Of a stretch of 36,308 nt of DNA, positions 1 through 7,799 are shown piece by piece. The position numbers and the translations under genes are program-made. The notes below the pieces were generated by a model. That model did no database searches. It saw only the letters and a list, made by a program, of their open reading frames with translations, and was not told the DNA's origin. The DNA comes from Alphaproteobacteria bacterium (GTDB taxonomy: Bacteria; Pseudomonadota; Alphaproteobacteria; UBA9219): assembly GCA_028692635.1 (NCBI GenBank), contig JAQUWX010000005.1, positions 19,516-55,823 of the forward strand, read 5' to 3'. Within the stretch, counting starts at the first letter, position 1. The number at the start of each line of letters is the position of its first letter.

Positions 1-111
1 CATCCTGGTACGAGCAGCATGGGAGAATTATTAACTATTTCTCTGATATATTCCCTGCTGTGCACATTTTTTGTGCTTCCGGCCTTGATGGGCCGCCCCA
101 AATCGGATTAA
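1..111 (+). CDS. C-terminal end of an MMPL/RND-type transporter (HpnN-like), partial
   Basis: Frame 1 is open from the first base and ends in TAA at 109-111, giving 36 residues of a C-terminus. They contain HPGTSSMG followed by a hydrophobic helix that ends FFVLPALMGRP. A small/Gly residue pattern, then a last transmembrane helix closing on VLPAL, is typical of MMPL-family transporters, including the hopanoid transporter HpnN. The next gene, mlaA, lies 67 bp downstream on the same strand, and hpnN-like genes often neighbour mlaA in Alphaproteobacteria, which supports the call. Only the last helix is visible, so family membership is an inference and substrate cannot be judged. Confidence 0.55.
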   Translation, partial: HPGTSSMGELLTISLIYSLLCTFFVLPALMGRPKSD

Positions 112-178
112 ACATAGTTAGTATAAAGTCAGGCGATTCACTTTCTCAATCCTTACTCCGTCACGCTCGAGGTTTTTC

Positions 179-973
179 ATGTTATCACATCGCAAATATA
201 TTGTTTCAGCCGTGCTCCTGACCAGCCTGTCGCTGGCAGCTTGCGCGTCCACGCCGGAAGCTCCCGCTGAGAAAGCTGAGTTCAAAGCTATGAACGATCC
301 TCTTGAACCAACCAACCGCTATGTGTTCGAGTTCAACGATTTTCTCGATCGTCTGTTGATCGCGCCTCTGGCCGGATTGTACAGAGCCACCGTGCCGCCT
401 CCCATCCGTGAGAGAGTTGCAAATATTCTCAGCAACATGTCGGAACCTGTGATCTTCGCCAACAACCTGTTGCAGGGAGATTTACATAAAGCCGGGATAA
501 CCGCTAAGCGCTTTGCTGCAAATACTGTGGTTGGCGTCGGCGGCGTATTTGAAGTCGCCAACGATTGGAACCTGCCGCAACAGCATGGCGATTTCGGTCA
601 AACCCTATACACATGGGGCGCTGGATCGGGACCCTATATCGTCCTGCCGTTGTTCGGGCCGTCTAACGTGCGCGATGCAGTTGGCCTTGGCGTTGACACT
701 CTTATGTCTCCGTGGAAGTACGCTGTCGCCACTGGCGGAGCGACTACGGAAGATACGTTTATGATAACCGACACTGCGGCATCGGCCCTTACCCGTCGTG
801 AGGCGGTGCTTGAAGCCTATGATAGCCTGAAAGAAGGCTCTCTCGACTTCTACGCCCAGATGCGCAGCGTCTATCGTCAACATCGGGCTAAGGAGCTGGG
901 TGAGAAACAAACCAACGAAATGCCTAAGTTTGACGATTACGACAGCGAGTCGTACACGCCTGTAGTGCATTAA
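179..973 (+). CDS. mlaA: MlaA (VacJ) family outer-membrane lipoprotein, phospholipid retrograde transport
   Basis: This 264-residue protein is the outer-membrane component of the Mla pathway, which removes misplaced phospholipid from the outer leaflet. The N-terminus is a lipoprotein signal (positive start, hydrophobic core) with lipobox LAAC and lipidated Cys22. The MlaA hallmark follows: NDPLEPTNRYVFEFNDFLD at about residues 39-57. Further on are GDFGQTLYTWGAGSGPYIVLP and FGPSNVRDAVG, the conserved central block of the family. Length is typical. A GAGG Shine-Dalgarno at 169-172 supports the ATG at 179. It follows the end of an MMPL-type transporter gene and is closed by a strong intrinsic terminator, so it is probably the last gene of that operon. 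Confidence 0.95.
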   Translation: MLSHRKYIVSAVLLTSLSLAACASTPEAPAEKAEFKAMNDPLEPTNRYVFEFNDFLDRLLIAPLAGLYRATVPPPIRERVANILSNMSEPVIFANNLLQGDLHKAGITAKRFAANTVVGVGGVFEVANDWNLPQQHGDFGQTLYTWGAGSGPYIVLPLFGPSNVRDAVGLGVDTLMSPWKYAVATGGATTEDTFMITDTAASALTRREAVLEAYDSLKEGSLDFYAQMRSVYRQHRAKELGEKQTNEMPKFDDYDSESYTPVVH

Positions 974-988
974 TTCTGCCTAACAAAG

Positions 989-1025
989 AGACCTGCGGGA
1001 GTAAATCCCCGCAGGTCTTTTTTTT
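989..1025 (+). terminator. Rho-independent terminator after mlaA
   Basis: A perfect 11-bp stem, AGACCTGCGGG (989-999) paired with CCCGCAGGTCT (1008-1018), with an 8-nt loop and a run of eight T (1018-1025). It sits 15 bp beyond the mlaA stop codon. Confidence 0.95.
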
Positions 1026-1192
1026 GTGTTTTCCTTGTATTTACTCGACTTTTTTGTTCAACAACAAAACGAATAAAAATAATTAATATCTTGATAAGGA
1101 TGGGATTTTACAATTATCCCTATATGGTGCAATTTGTATGTGGAAACTGTCGTATTGGTTATTTTTTTGCCAAGCAAAAACCAGAGGACGTC

Positions 1193-1984
1193 ATGTTTGC
1201 TTTTCATAAAAATTCCAGCTCATTCATGTGCGCGGTAGCGCTCATGATCGGACTGATTATAAGCCCGAGCTATGCAACAGCTACAACCATAGTCCTCCAG
1301 AATGGCGTAGGCGGAAGCGACCCCGATGAGACAAGTGAACGCGGAAACGAGAGCCCTTTTTATAGCAGATTTCCCGGTGCAAACGACGGCGGCTATAGCG
1401 GGCTATCTGGCGATGAGAATTATGCGAGCGGCGGAGTGGTATCTGAAGGCGGTGAAACCACTATCCAATCAATAATAGAAGAAACATCTAAAGTGGTAGG
1501 ATACCTATCGGAGAAAAAATCCGCTCAGGGCATGAAAACAAGTCAGATCGGCATAAATTTCATAGCAAGCCACGAAGGATTAAGAACGAAAGTTTATCTG
1601 GATCCAGTAGGATTGCCCACCATCGGATATGGCCATTTGATAAAGCGAGGCGAGTCTATCCCCAACACAATAACGGTGGAACAGGCTAAAGAGCTTCTTC
1701 GCCAAGACCTCGCGACGGCGGAAAGCTATGTGATAAAGAACGTGCATGTCCCCATTACGCAAGGACAGTTCGATGCGCTGGTATCTTTCACCTATAACCT
1801 CGGCGGGGGTGGCTTCGAGAGGTCATCTGTGCTGGCAAAACTTAATGCCGGGGACACTGCCGGAGCGACCACTTCACTGTTGGCCTATTGCAAGGGAACT
1901 ATTAATGGTAAACTGACCAAGCTCGCGGGCCTTGTCAGACGTCGCTCAGAAGAAGCCACTATGTTCAATGGGACTGTATCATGA
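1193..1984 (+). CDS. Secreted GH24 lysozyme (T4-type muramidase)
   Basis: The predicted 263-aa product is a peptidoglycan muramidase exported to the periplasm. I chose ATG 1193 over an upstream in-frame start at 1091 because it has AGAGGA just upstream and begins a clean signal peptide (MFAFHKNSSSF, then hydrophobic residues to SPSYA). A Gly/Ser/Glu-rich linker of about 80 residues comes next, then a C-terminal GH24 domain. The catalytic triad spacing E-x8-D-x5-T is intact: E128, D137, T143 in EGLRTKVYLDPVGLPTIGYGH. The NLGGGGFERSSVLAKLN segment is also typical of the family. The gene is translationally coupled (ATGA) to the next secreted protein. A signal peptide on a phage-type lysozyme suggests a domesticated or host muramidase; no holin or spanin gene is adjacent. 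Confidence 0.88.
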   Translation: MFAFHKNSSSFMCAVALMIGLIISPSYATATTIVLQNGVGGSDPDETSERGNESPFYSRFPGANDGGYSGLSGDENYASGGVVSEGGETTIQSIIEETSKVVGYLSEKKSAQGMKTSQIGINFIASHEGLRTKVYLDPVGLPTIGYGHLIKRGESIPNTITVEQAKELLRQDLATAESYVIKNVHVPITQGQFDALVSFTYNLGGGGFERSSVLAKLNAGDTAGATTSLLAYCKGTINGKLTKLAGLVRRRSEEATMFNGTVS

Positions 1985-2421
1985 AAAAAATTCTAACTTT
2001 CTTCGCATTATTTTTTGTTCTTGCGCTGGGACCGTCTCTGGCTCTGGCCAGCGATGCCGACCCCGTGAGCAGTGCGGATAAGGCTTACTTTGTGTCTGTC
2101 CGCGACGCCATTATTAAGAACGATAAAAAATGGCTGGCCAGTCAAATAAACGCGCCTCTGCTTTGCGACATAAAAGGCAAGAGAACCGAGGTGAATAAAG
2201 AACAATTCCTCAAACACTACGATGAAATTATAAACGCCCATGTCCGCAAGGTCGTCAAAGAACAGGATGTTGAAGATTTGTTTAAAAACTCTTTCGGACT
2301 AATGGCCGGGGATGGCGTTCTGTGGATTGTGCAAATTGCCGATGACGATGGCAATCCAAAGGAAGACGGATATCGCATATACACGATAAACAATACTCCC
2401 ATCGATCTGTCTAAGTTATAA
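1981..2421 (+). CDS. Small secreted protein of unknown function, coupled to the GH24 muramidase
   Basis: A 146-aa protein with a clear Sec signal peptide (MKKILTFFALFFVLALGPSLALA). The mature domain of about 120 residues has an N-terminal helical segment (YFVSVRDAIIKNDKKWLAS), then a predicted beta-rich half with GDGVLWIVQIADDDG, ending TINNTPIDLSKL. The layout is reminiscent of small NTF2-like periplasmic domains, but I do not recognise a named family. Its ATG overlaps the muramidase stop (ATGA), so the two are co-translated and probably work together, either as a cofactor or as a protective/inhibitory partner; that role is inference. Its last 6 bases overlap the 3' end of the convergent ATP12-type gene. 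Confidence 0.75.
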   Translation: MKKILTFFALFFVLALGPSLALASDADPVSSADKAYFVSVRDAIIKNDKKWLASQINAPLLCDIKGKRTEVNKEQFLKHYDEIINAHVRKVVKEQDVEDLFKNSFGLMAGDGVLWIVQIADDDGNPKEDGYRIYTINNTPIDLSKL

Positions 2422-3099
2422 AAGACTGAACCAACGCTCGCACGCCGTAAGCTCGCGCAGGACGCCAGCGCGTGTAGTTGCGATTTCGGCGTCTTCTCCC
2501 CAGCGCTCCGTTTGATATTCAATATCCAGCTCTGACGTATGAAAAACATCGTCGGCGCTTTTATGTTTTTCGGCCAGAGCAAGACCAAGCACCAAAGATC
2601 CAGCGACGCTCACAGCGCTTTGCAACCCCATGAGCCGGAAATTGTCATAAGAATCCACAACGGCATGAAGCGCTGACAAAGCTTCTTTTTTCTGAAGCAT
2701 GGGCATAATGCCCTCGCTGGCAATTAGTTTTGCGCCAAAGCGCTTTTCGCACCAATCGAGCAACGGTTGCCATTTCTTGTGCTGCAATATAACCAGATCT
2801 TTCGGATGAGAAGCTCTGTGGCAAAGCAGTTCGCTACCGGCATAAGCGGTTATCTGATTGATGATCTTAGCGCGATCCTTAGGCACCACATCGATAGACG
2901 TAGCTGCAAATTGAGTAAGAGGCATCAACCTTGGATTCAGTTTTTTTATATCGCCAGCATTGCGCCACTCATCCGCCACAGCCTCCGCCAGAGCAGCGCT
3001 GGGAAGCCTATAGTCATTACCGCCCGGGGTTTTAAGAATTTTTCCTTTTCTTTCGACCACATAGCCGGATTGATCCTGAAATACCGAATAGTCGCTCAT
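2416..3099 (-). CDS. ATP12-family F1-ATPase assembly chaperone
   Basis: The 227-aa protein matches the ATP12 chaperone family, which binds the F1 alpha subunit (AtpA) during assembly and is shared by mitochondria and Alphaproteobacteria. Visible features are an N-terminal beta segment (VFQDQSGYVVERKGKILKTP), LAEAVADEWRNAG, PLTQFAATSID, ELLCHRASHPKDLVILQHKKWQPLLDWCEKRFGA (the conserved core with W and acidic residues) and GSLVLGLALAEKH near the C-terminus. Length is normal. It stands alone on the minus strand, convergent with the secreted protein to its left and divergent from yidC. Its client atpA is in the same window at 15083. Confidence 0.9.
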   Translation of the reverse strand: MSDYSVFQDQSGYVVERKGKILKTPGGNDYRLPSAALAEAVADEWRNAGDIKKLNPRLMPLTQFAATSIDVVPKDRAKIINQITAYAGSELLCHRASHPKDLVILQHKKWQPLLDWCEKRFGAKLIASEGIMPMLQKKEALSALHAVVDSYDNFRLMGLQSAVSVAGSLVLGLALAEKHKSADDVFHTSELDIEYQTERWGEDAEIATTRAGVLRELTACERWFSLL

Positions 3100-3243
3100 G
3101 TGCAGCCTATGAAGATAGAGAGCCGTTATACTGTATGGGCGTAAATGTCCCGCCTTTTCAGTATATTAGAGCACATTATCGATTGCCCCAAGCTCTCTTT
3201 TAAAAATCTTGTCGCGTTATAAAAGATTTACGCTATATCTCAC

Positions 3244-3268
3244 CCCCTATCCCCTTCCGGTATAGGGG
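3244..3268 (+). promoter_or_regulatory. Hairpin in the yidC leader overlapping a possible ribosome binding site
   Basis: CCCCTAT (3244-3250) pairs with ATAGGGG (3262-3268) around an 11-nt loop. The 3' arm contains AGGGG, the only purine-rich Shine-Dalgarno candidate before yidC. It lies 7 nt before TTG 3276, 10 nt before GTG 3279, and 19 nt before ATG 3288. The hairpin could occlude initiation; this is inference from sequence alone. Confidence 0.35.
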
Positions 3269-3275
3269 CAAACTA

Positions 3276-4985
3276 TTGGTGCGGGTTATGAATAACAGTA
3301 ATTTTATAGTAGCAGTCGCTCTTTCTATCGCCATCTTGATCGGCTTTCAGTATTTCTATGAACAGCCTCGTATAGAAGCCGCTCAGCAACAACATCTTAT
3401 GCAGAAGTTGGCTAAAGAAGTTAAGCCTCCGCCCAAGGAAGAAGTTGCGGTAGTTCGCCGCGAACGGCAGGCCATTATCAGCGAAGGCAAGCGCGTAAAA
3501 ATCGATACCCCTGAATTGAAAGGCTCTATAAATCTGAAGGGAGCGCGGATAGACGACCTGTCGCTTATAAATTACCAAACCACCGCGGATCAAAACTCGC
3601 AGAAGATTGTGCTTTTGTCTCCGGTTGGTTCAGCTGACCCGGATCAGCCTTATTATGCCGAATTCGGTTGGCTTGGAGAGAATTTACCTGTGCCGGACAA
3701 CGCCACGGAATGGCAATCCGACACAAAAGAATTGAGCGTATCGAAACCGGTCCACCTTACATGGAACAACGGACAGGGATTGCTTTTTGAAAGAACCATC
3801 GCCATCGATGAACATTTTATGTTCACCATAACCGACCGCGTAAAGAATTCCAGCAACGGCACCGTTCTCCTTTATCCGTTTGGCTTAATTGCAAGACACG
3901 GCAAACCGCAGACGCAGGACCTTTTCATAATGCACGAAGGCCCCATGGGAGCGCTAAACGGCACCATATCCGAATATAAATACAAAGACCTTATGAGCAA
4001 AAACAAGATCGTCACTCAAAGCGACGGCGGATGGATCGGCTTTACCGATAAGTACTGGCTGGTAGCGCTTATCCCGTCGCAGGATGAGAAGATATCGGCC
4101 AGCTTCACATACGATAGGGGAAGCGATCCCAATCCCGACAAAGGGCTATTCCAAAGCGATTTTCGCAGCACGCCCGTGAGCCTTGCCTCCGGGGCCACCG
4201 CAGAGAAACGTCTGCACCTATTTGCCGGAGCAAAAAGCCTGCGCATGCTTGACCAGTACGCAGGACAACTGAACATTCCGCACTTTGATCGCTCTATTGA
4301 TTTTGGATGGTTCTATTTTCTGACCAAGCCATTCCTGTATTTACTGGATTATCTTGGAAGCGTGTTTGGCAACTTCGGGCTGGCAATCCTGGCGTTCACC
4401 GTCCTCCTGAAACTGGCGACTATGCCGTTGTCTCTAAAATCATATCGCTCGATGGCGCGGCTGAAAGAGATACAGCCGGAATTGCAGAAGATTCAGGAGA
4501 AATACAAAGAAGACAAGATGGCTCAAAGCGCTCAGATGATGGAGCTTTACAAACGCGAGAAGGTAAGCCCGATGTCCGGGTGCCTGCCCAATCTTATACA
4601 GATTCCGATTTTCTTCGCGCTTTATAAGGTGTTGTTCGTAAGCATAGAAATGCGCCACGCGCCTTTCTATGGATGGATACACGATCTATCCGCCGCAGAT
4701 CCGACCTCGGTTCTGACGCTGTTTGGAACCTTGCCATGGTCGTTCATGCCTCATCTTGGAGTATGGCCTCTGTTGATGGGAATAAGCATGTTCATGCAGC
4801 AGAAACTTTCTCCTCAACCGCCAGATAAAACTCAGGCGCGGATGTTCCTGTTTTTACCTATAATTTTCACGTTCATGCTGTCGCAAGTCGCGGCTGGTCT
4901 GGTAATTTACTGGACATTGAGCAACCTGCTTGGCATCGGCCAACAATGGTTCATCATGAAACGCAGCGGGATACATAGAAAATGA
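3276..4985 (+). CDS. yidC: Membrane protein insertase YidC
   Basis: YidC inserts and folds inner-membrane proteins, including F0 ATP synthase subunits, alone or with SecYEG. The N-terminus carries the first transmembrane helix (NFIVAVALSIAILIGFQYF), then a large periplasmic beta domain (about residues 50-340). The conserved insertase core follows: FGWFYFLTKPFLYLLDYLGSVFGNFGLAILAFTVLLKLATMPLSLKSYRSMARLKEIQPE, the cytoplasmic coiled hairpin, and MSGCLPNLIQIPIFFALYKVLF. The start is ambiguous. TTG 3276 and GTG 3279 have the better-spaced AGGGG; ATG 3288 gives the more usual MNNSNF start. It overlaps engB by 4 bp (ATGA), the usual yidC-yihA linkage in this class. Confidence 0.96.
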   Translation: MVRVMNNSNFIVAVALSIAILIGFQYFYEQPRIEAAQQQHLMQKLAKEVKPPPKEEVAVVRRERQAIISEGKRVKIDTPELKGSINLKGARIDDLSLINYQTTADQNSQKIVLLSPVGSADPDQPYYAEFGWLGENLPVPDNATEWQSDTKELSVSKPVHLTWNNGQGLLFERTIAIDEHFMFTITDRVKNSSNGTVLLYPFGLIARHGKPQTQDLFIMHEGPMGALNGTISEYKYKDLMSKNKIVTQSDGGWIGFTDKYWLVALIPSQDEKISASFTYDRGSDPNPDKGLFQSDFRSTPVSLASGATAEKRLHLFAGAKSLRMLDQYAGQLNIPHFDRSIDFGWFYFLTKPFLYLLDYLGSVFGNFGLAILAFTVLLKLATMPLSLKSYRSMARLKEIQPELQKIQEKYKEDKMAQSAQMMELYKREKVSPMSGCLPNLIQIPIFFALYKVLFVSIEMRHAPFYGWIHDLSAADPTSVLTLFGTLPWSFMPHLGVWPLLMGISMFMQQKLSPQPPDKTQARMFLFLPIIFTFMLSQVAAGLVIYWTLSNLLGIGQQWFIMKRSGIHRK

Positions 4986-5626
4986 TTGAGGATGAGGACG
5001 TAAGAAGGCTCTTTGCGCAGCCTTGCAAATTCGTCCTCGCCGCGGCGGCGCCGGAACAATTTCCGGCAACGGCAAACGCGCCTCTCGAGGTTGCTCTTAT
5101 AGGGAGATCGAACGTCGGAAAATCATCGCTTATAAACGCGCTTACCGGTCGAAAGAGCCTAGCCCGCACATCGAACACTCCGGGCCGCACGCAACAGATA
5201 GTCTTCTTCGATCTGGCGCAAAGACTGATGCTGGTCGATCTTCCAGGATACGGGCATGCGTCCGCGCCTACTACCATGTCCGAGAAATGGAACAGCCTGG
5301 TCAGATATTACATACAGACAAGGCCGAACCTGCGTCTAGTATGTCTGTTATTGGACAGCCGACATGGCGCTCTTGCCAATGACATAGACATGATGAACTT
5401 TCTTGATCGCGCCGCGATAAGTTATCAGATAATCATGACTAAAGCCGACCAACTTCGCGCAGCAGAGCGAGATAACAAAGCGCACCAGGTCGAAGCCATG
5501 CTAAGCAAACATCCAGCGGCTCGCGCAAAAATAATATCGACCAGCGCGGAGAAATTGGTGGGATTACAGGAAGTGCAGCAAGCCATTGCCGCGTTCGCCT
5601 TGCCGGAGAAAACTAAAACCCGTTAG
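4982..5626 (+). CDS. engB: EngB/YihA/YsxC ribosome-biogenesis GTPase
   Basis: This 214-aa GTPase is needed for large-subunit ribosome maturation and cell division. G1 is GRSNVGKSS (residues 41-49), G2 is at TSNTPGRTQ, G3 is DLPGYGHA, and G4 is TKADQL. The family-specific EKW segment after G3 is present (MSEKWNSLVRYYI). Length is normal. The ATG overlaps the yidC stop by 4 bp, so translation is coupled to yidC. The 3' end overlaps the convergent LysE-family gene by 14 bp. Confidence 0.96.
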   Translation: MIEDEDVRRLFAQPCKFVLAAAAPEQFPATANAPLEVALIGRSNVGKSSLINALTGRKSLARTSNTPGRTQQIVFFDLAQRLMLVDLPGYGHASAPTTMSEKWNSLVRYYIQTRPNLRLVCLLLDSRHGALANDIDMMNFLDRAAISYQIIMTKADQLRAAERDNKAHQVEAMLSKHPAARAKIISTSAEKLVGLQEVQQAIAAFALPEKTKTR

Positions 5627-6275
5627 GGGTTTGAATATCGAACAAATACCCCAGCACCCCAGCGGAAAGAGCCCATCCTGCTATGCCGATCAGGCCTATC
5701 GCCGTGATACGGTTAACCCATAGGACGGTGTTTTCGGTGAAGTGATGCCGGATGAGCGAAATTCCGCCATTAAGCAGCACCCACCATCCAGTAGCCCCCA
5801 GGAATATGCCTGCCACAAGAGTCAAAGCATCCAGATGGCTGCGAAGCTCACCGAACGCGGCGACGACAGCCAAAGTCCCAAACAGCGTCACAGGATTGGT
5901 CATAGTAATGACAATGCCGCTTATGAACGCCTTCAAAGCGCTCCCCACGCCGACTTCCATATCCGCTCGTTCTTGCAAAGGATGAGGCCTATCGAACCAC
6001 GAATGTATGGCAACGGCGAAAAGGAAAACGCCGCCTATAATGTGTATGGAATGATTATATTTTGTTATCCATTCCGTTATCTGGGAAATACCAAGCGCGG
6101 CGATGGAGGCAAAAAAAGCATCGGTAAAGGCCGACCCAAAACCGGTAGCAAGCCCGAGCAGCGGCCCACGCTGTATAGTGCGGCGCATGCACAGGAGTCC
6201 AATAGGTCCGACCGGAGCCGCGATCATCAGCCCGAGAATTAAACCACGATATAAAACCCCTAAGTGCTCGAACAA
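5613..6275 (-). CDS. LysE/RhtB-family amino-acid exporter
   Basis: A 220-aa polytopic inner-membrane protein of the LysE translocator superfamily, which exports amino acids or related metabolites. The N-terminal signature RGLILGLMIAAPVGPIGLLCMRRTIQRGPLLGLATGFGSAFTDAFF is the conserved first two helices with the APVGP motif. Six hydrophobic segments are recognisable, and ITMTNPVTLFG matches the conserved T-NP motif of helix 4. It lies 28 bp downstream of the KAS II gene on the same strand and may be co-transcribed with lpxD-acp-fabF. Substrate cannot be told from sequence. Confidence 0.88.
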   Translation of the reverse strand: MFEHLGVLYRGLILGLMIAAPVGPIGLLCMRRTIQRGPLLGLATGFGSAFTDAFFASIAALGISQITEWITKYNHSIHIIGGVFLFAVAIHSWFDRPHPLQERADMEVGVGSALKAFISGIVITMTNPVTLFGTLAVVAAFGELRSHLDALTLVAGIFLGATGWWVLLNGGISLIRHHFTENTVLWVNRITAIGLIGIAGWALSAGVLGYLFDIQTPNGF

Positions 6276-6303
6276 AACAAAGCCTCTTGTTTAAAACCAG
6301 AAA

Positions 6304-7515
6304 TCAGAACTTCTTCACCACGACCACGGCATTTAATCCCCCAAACGCAAAGGAATTATTAAGAGCAATCCGAATAGGAACCTGCCTTGCCTCATTAGGC
6401 ACATAGTCCAGATCGCATTCAGGATCCGGCCCCAGATAATTTACGGTCGGAGGAGCCGTATCGTAATTGATTGCCATAATAGTAGCGGCCATTTCAAGCG
6501 CTCCCGCAGCCCCAAGAGCATGCCCGAACATGGATTTACTGGATGAAATGGGGATTTTTCGTGCACGTTCCTTGAATACCTGTTTCAGAGCAACTGTTTC
6601 GGTGAGATCGTTTATCCTGGTGCCTGTCCCGTGCGCATTTATATAATCGACATCTTCCGGTTGCACCTTAGAGTCCTCAAGAGCATTCAGAACAGCCCTG
6701 GCCGCTCCGCCTGCATCGGGAGAAGTAAGATCCTTCGCATCGGAGCTCATCCCAAAGCCAGCAAGCTCGGCATAAATTCTGGCGCCGCGTTTTTGAGCGG
6801 ACTCAAGCGTCTCCATCACAAACATCGCAGCGCCTTCTCCGAGAACCATGCCAGCGCGATTAATCGAAAACGGACGGCAAACATCTGGAGACATCACCCG
6901 CAGAGCTTCCCATCCCTTTAAAGTTCCGAAAGTCAGGCAGGATTCCGCCCCGCCCGTCACGACAGCGTCAATCATCCCCGACCGAATAAGATGAGCCGCC
7001 ACCCCCATAGCATGAACGGCGGACGCGCACGCGCTGGCAACAGTAAAACCAGGTCCCGTTATTCCAAGATCCATACTTATGTGGCTTGAGCCTGCATTGA
7101 CCATAAGGCGAGGTATCGTGAACGGATGAACTCGAGGAATCTTGCTGTCCCCAAGCAATCGCATATAGGACTCTTCAAGAGTGTTTTGCCCACCAACGCC
7201 AGTACCCGTTATAACGGCGGTGCGAGGCATATTCTCCTCAGTCATAACCATGCCAGAATCTTTAAAAGCATCCCGCGCAGCAACGACCGCCAACTGCGCA
7301 AAGCGATCCATCATGGAAATTTTCTTGGCGTCGATATACGCGGCAGGATCAAAATCCTTAACCGCCGCCGCAGGAAATCTCACCTCACCGCCGCGAAAAT
7401 CGAATCCAACGCTATCGATGCCGCACTTTCCGTCGAAAAGATTTTTTCGGAAAGATTGCGCATCAGAACCTATGGGGGATACGACTCCCATGCCCGTTAT
7501 GACGATACGACGCAT
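6304..7515 (-). CDS. fabF: Beta-ketoacyl-ACP synthase II (FabF type)
   Basis: A 403-aa condensing enzyme that elongates acyl-ACP with malonyl-ACP. The C-H-H catalytic triad is complete: C163 in VASACASAVHAM, H295 in NAHGTGT, and H332 in SMFGHALGAAG. The N-terminal RRIVITGMGVVSPIG and the C-terminal NNSFAFGGLNAVVV are standard KAS II blocks. It lies 3 bp downstream of a dedicated acyl carrier protein gene and in the same leftward cluster as lpxD. This suggests service to lipid A or another special acyl chain rather than the housekeeping fab operon. Whether it is the only FabF of the organism cannot be judged here. Confidence 0.93.
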   Translation of the reverse strand: MRRIVITGMGVVSPIGSDAQSFRKNLFDGKCGIDSVGFDFRGGEVRFPAAAVKDFDPAAYIDAKKISMMDRFAQLAVVAARDAFKDSGMVMTEENMPRTAVITGTGVGGQNTLEESYMRLLGDSKIPRVHPFTIPRLMVNAGSSHISMDLGITGPGFTVASACASAVHAMGVAAHLIRSGMIDAVVTGGAESCLTFGTLKGWEALRVMSPDVCRPFSINRAGMVLGEGAAMFVMETLESAQKRGARIYAELAGFGMSSDAKDLTSPDAGGAARAVLNALEDSKVQPEDVDYINAHGTGTRINDLTETVALKQVFKERARKIPISSSKSMFGHALGAAGALEMAATIMAINYDTAPPTVNYLGPDPECDLDYVPNEARQVPIRIALNNSFAFGGLNAVVVVKKF

Positions 7516-7518
7516 AGC

Positions 7519-7773
7519 TTATTTTTTCACAGATAACTGTTTATCGACAACGGAGACGATATCTCCAAGCGTAGAGAATTCTCCGATATTTACGTTGGCA
7601 TTGAACTGCATATCTATTCCAAGCTTGTCTTCAAGAGCGAAGATAACCTCGACCATATCGAGCGAAGAAATGTTCAAATCCGCAAGCTTGGCATCCAACG
7701 TCAACTTATGACGCTCGATCATGGCCTTTTGCGCAACTATATCTAGAATTTCGTCGATCTGAGATTGGATCAT
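7519..7773 (-). CDS. Acyl carrier protein, variant attachment motif (SSL in place of DSL)
   Basis: An 84-aa acyl carrier protein. The four-helix ACP pattern is clear: MIQSQIDEILDIVAQ, then DLNISSLDMVEVIFALEDKLGIDM. The phosphopantetheine-bearing serine is Ser37, in SSLDMVE. The usual Asp before it is replaced by Ser36, and the usual Gly by Ile. It is shorter than the 92-residue AcpXL of rhizobia and clearly different from housekeeping AcpP. Placed between lpxD (26 bp upstream) and a KAS II gene (3 bp downstream), it probably carries the special acyl chain made by that cluster; the chain identity is inference. Confidence 0.88.
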   Translation of the reverse strand: MIQSQIDEILDIVAQKAMIERHKLTLDAKLADLNISSLDMVEVIFALEDKLGIDMQFNANVNIGEFSTLGDIVSVVDKQLSVKK

Positions 7774-7799
7774 ATTTTTCTCTTTTTGATTTGTCCGCT

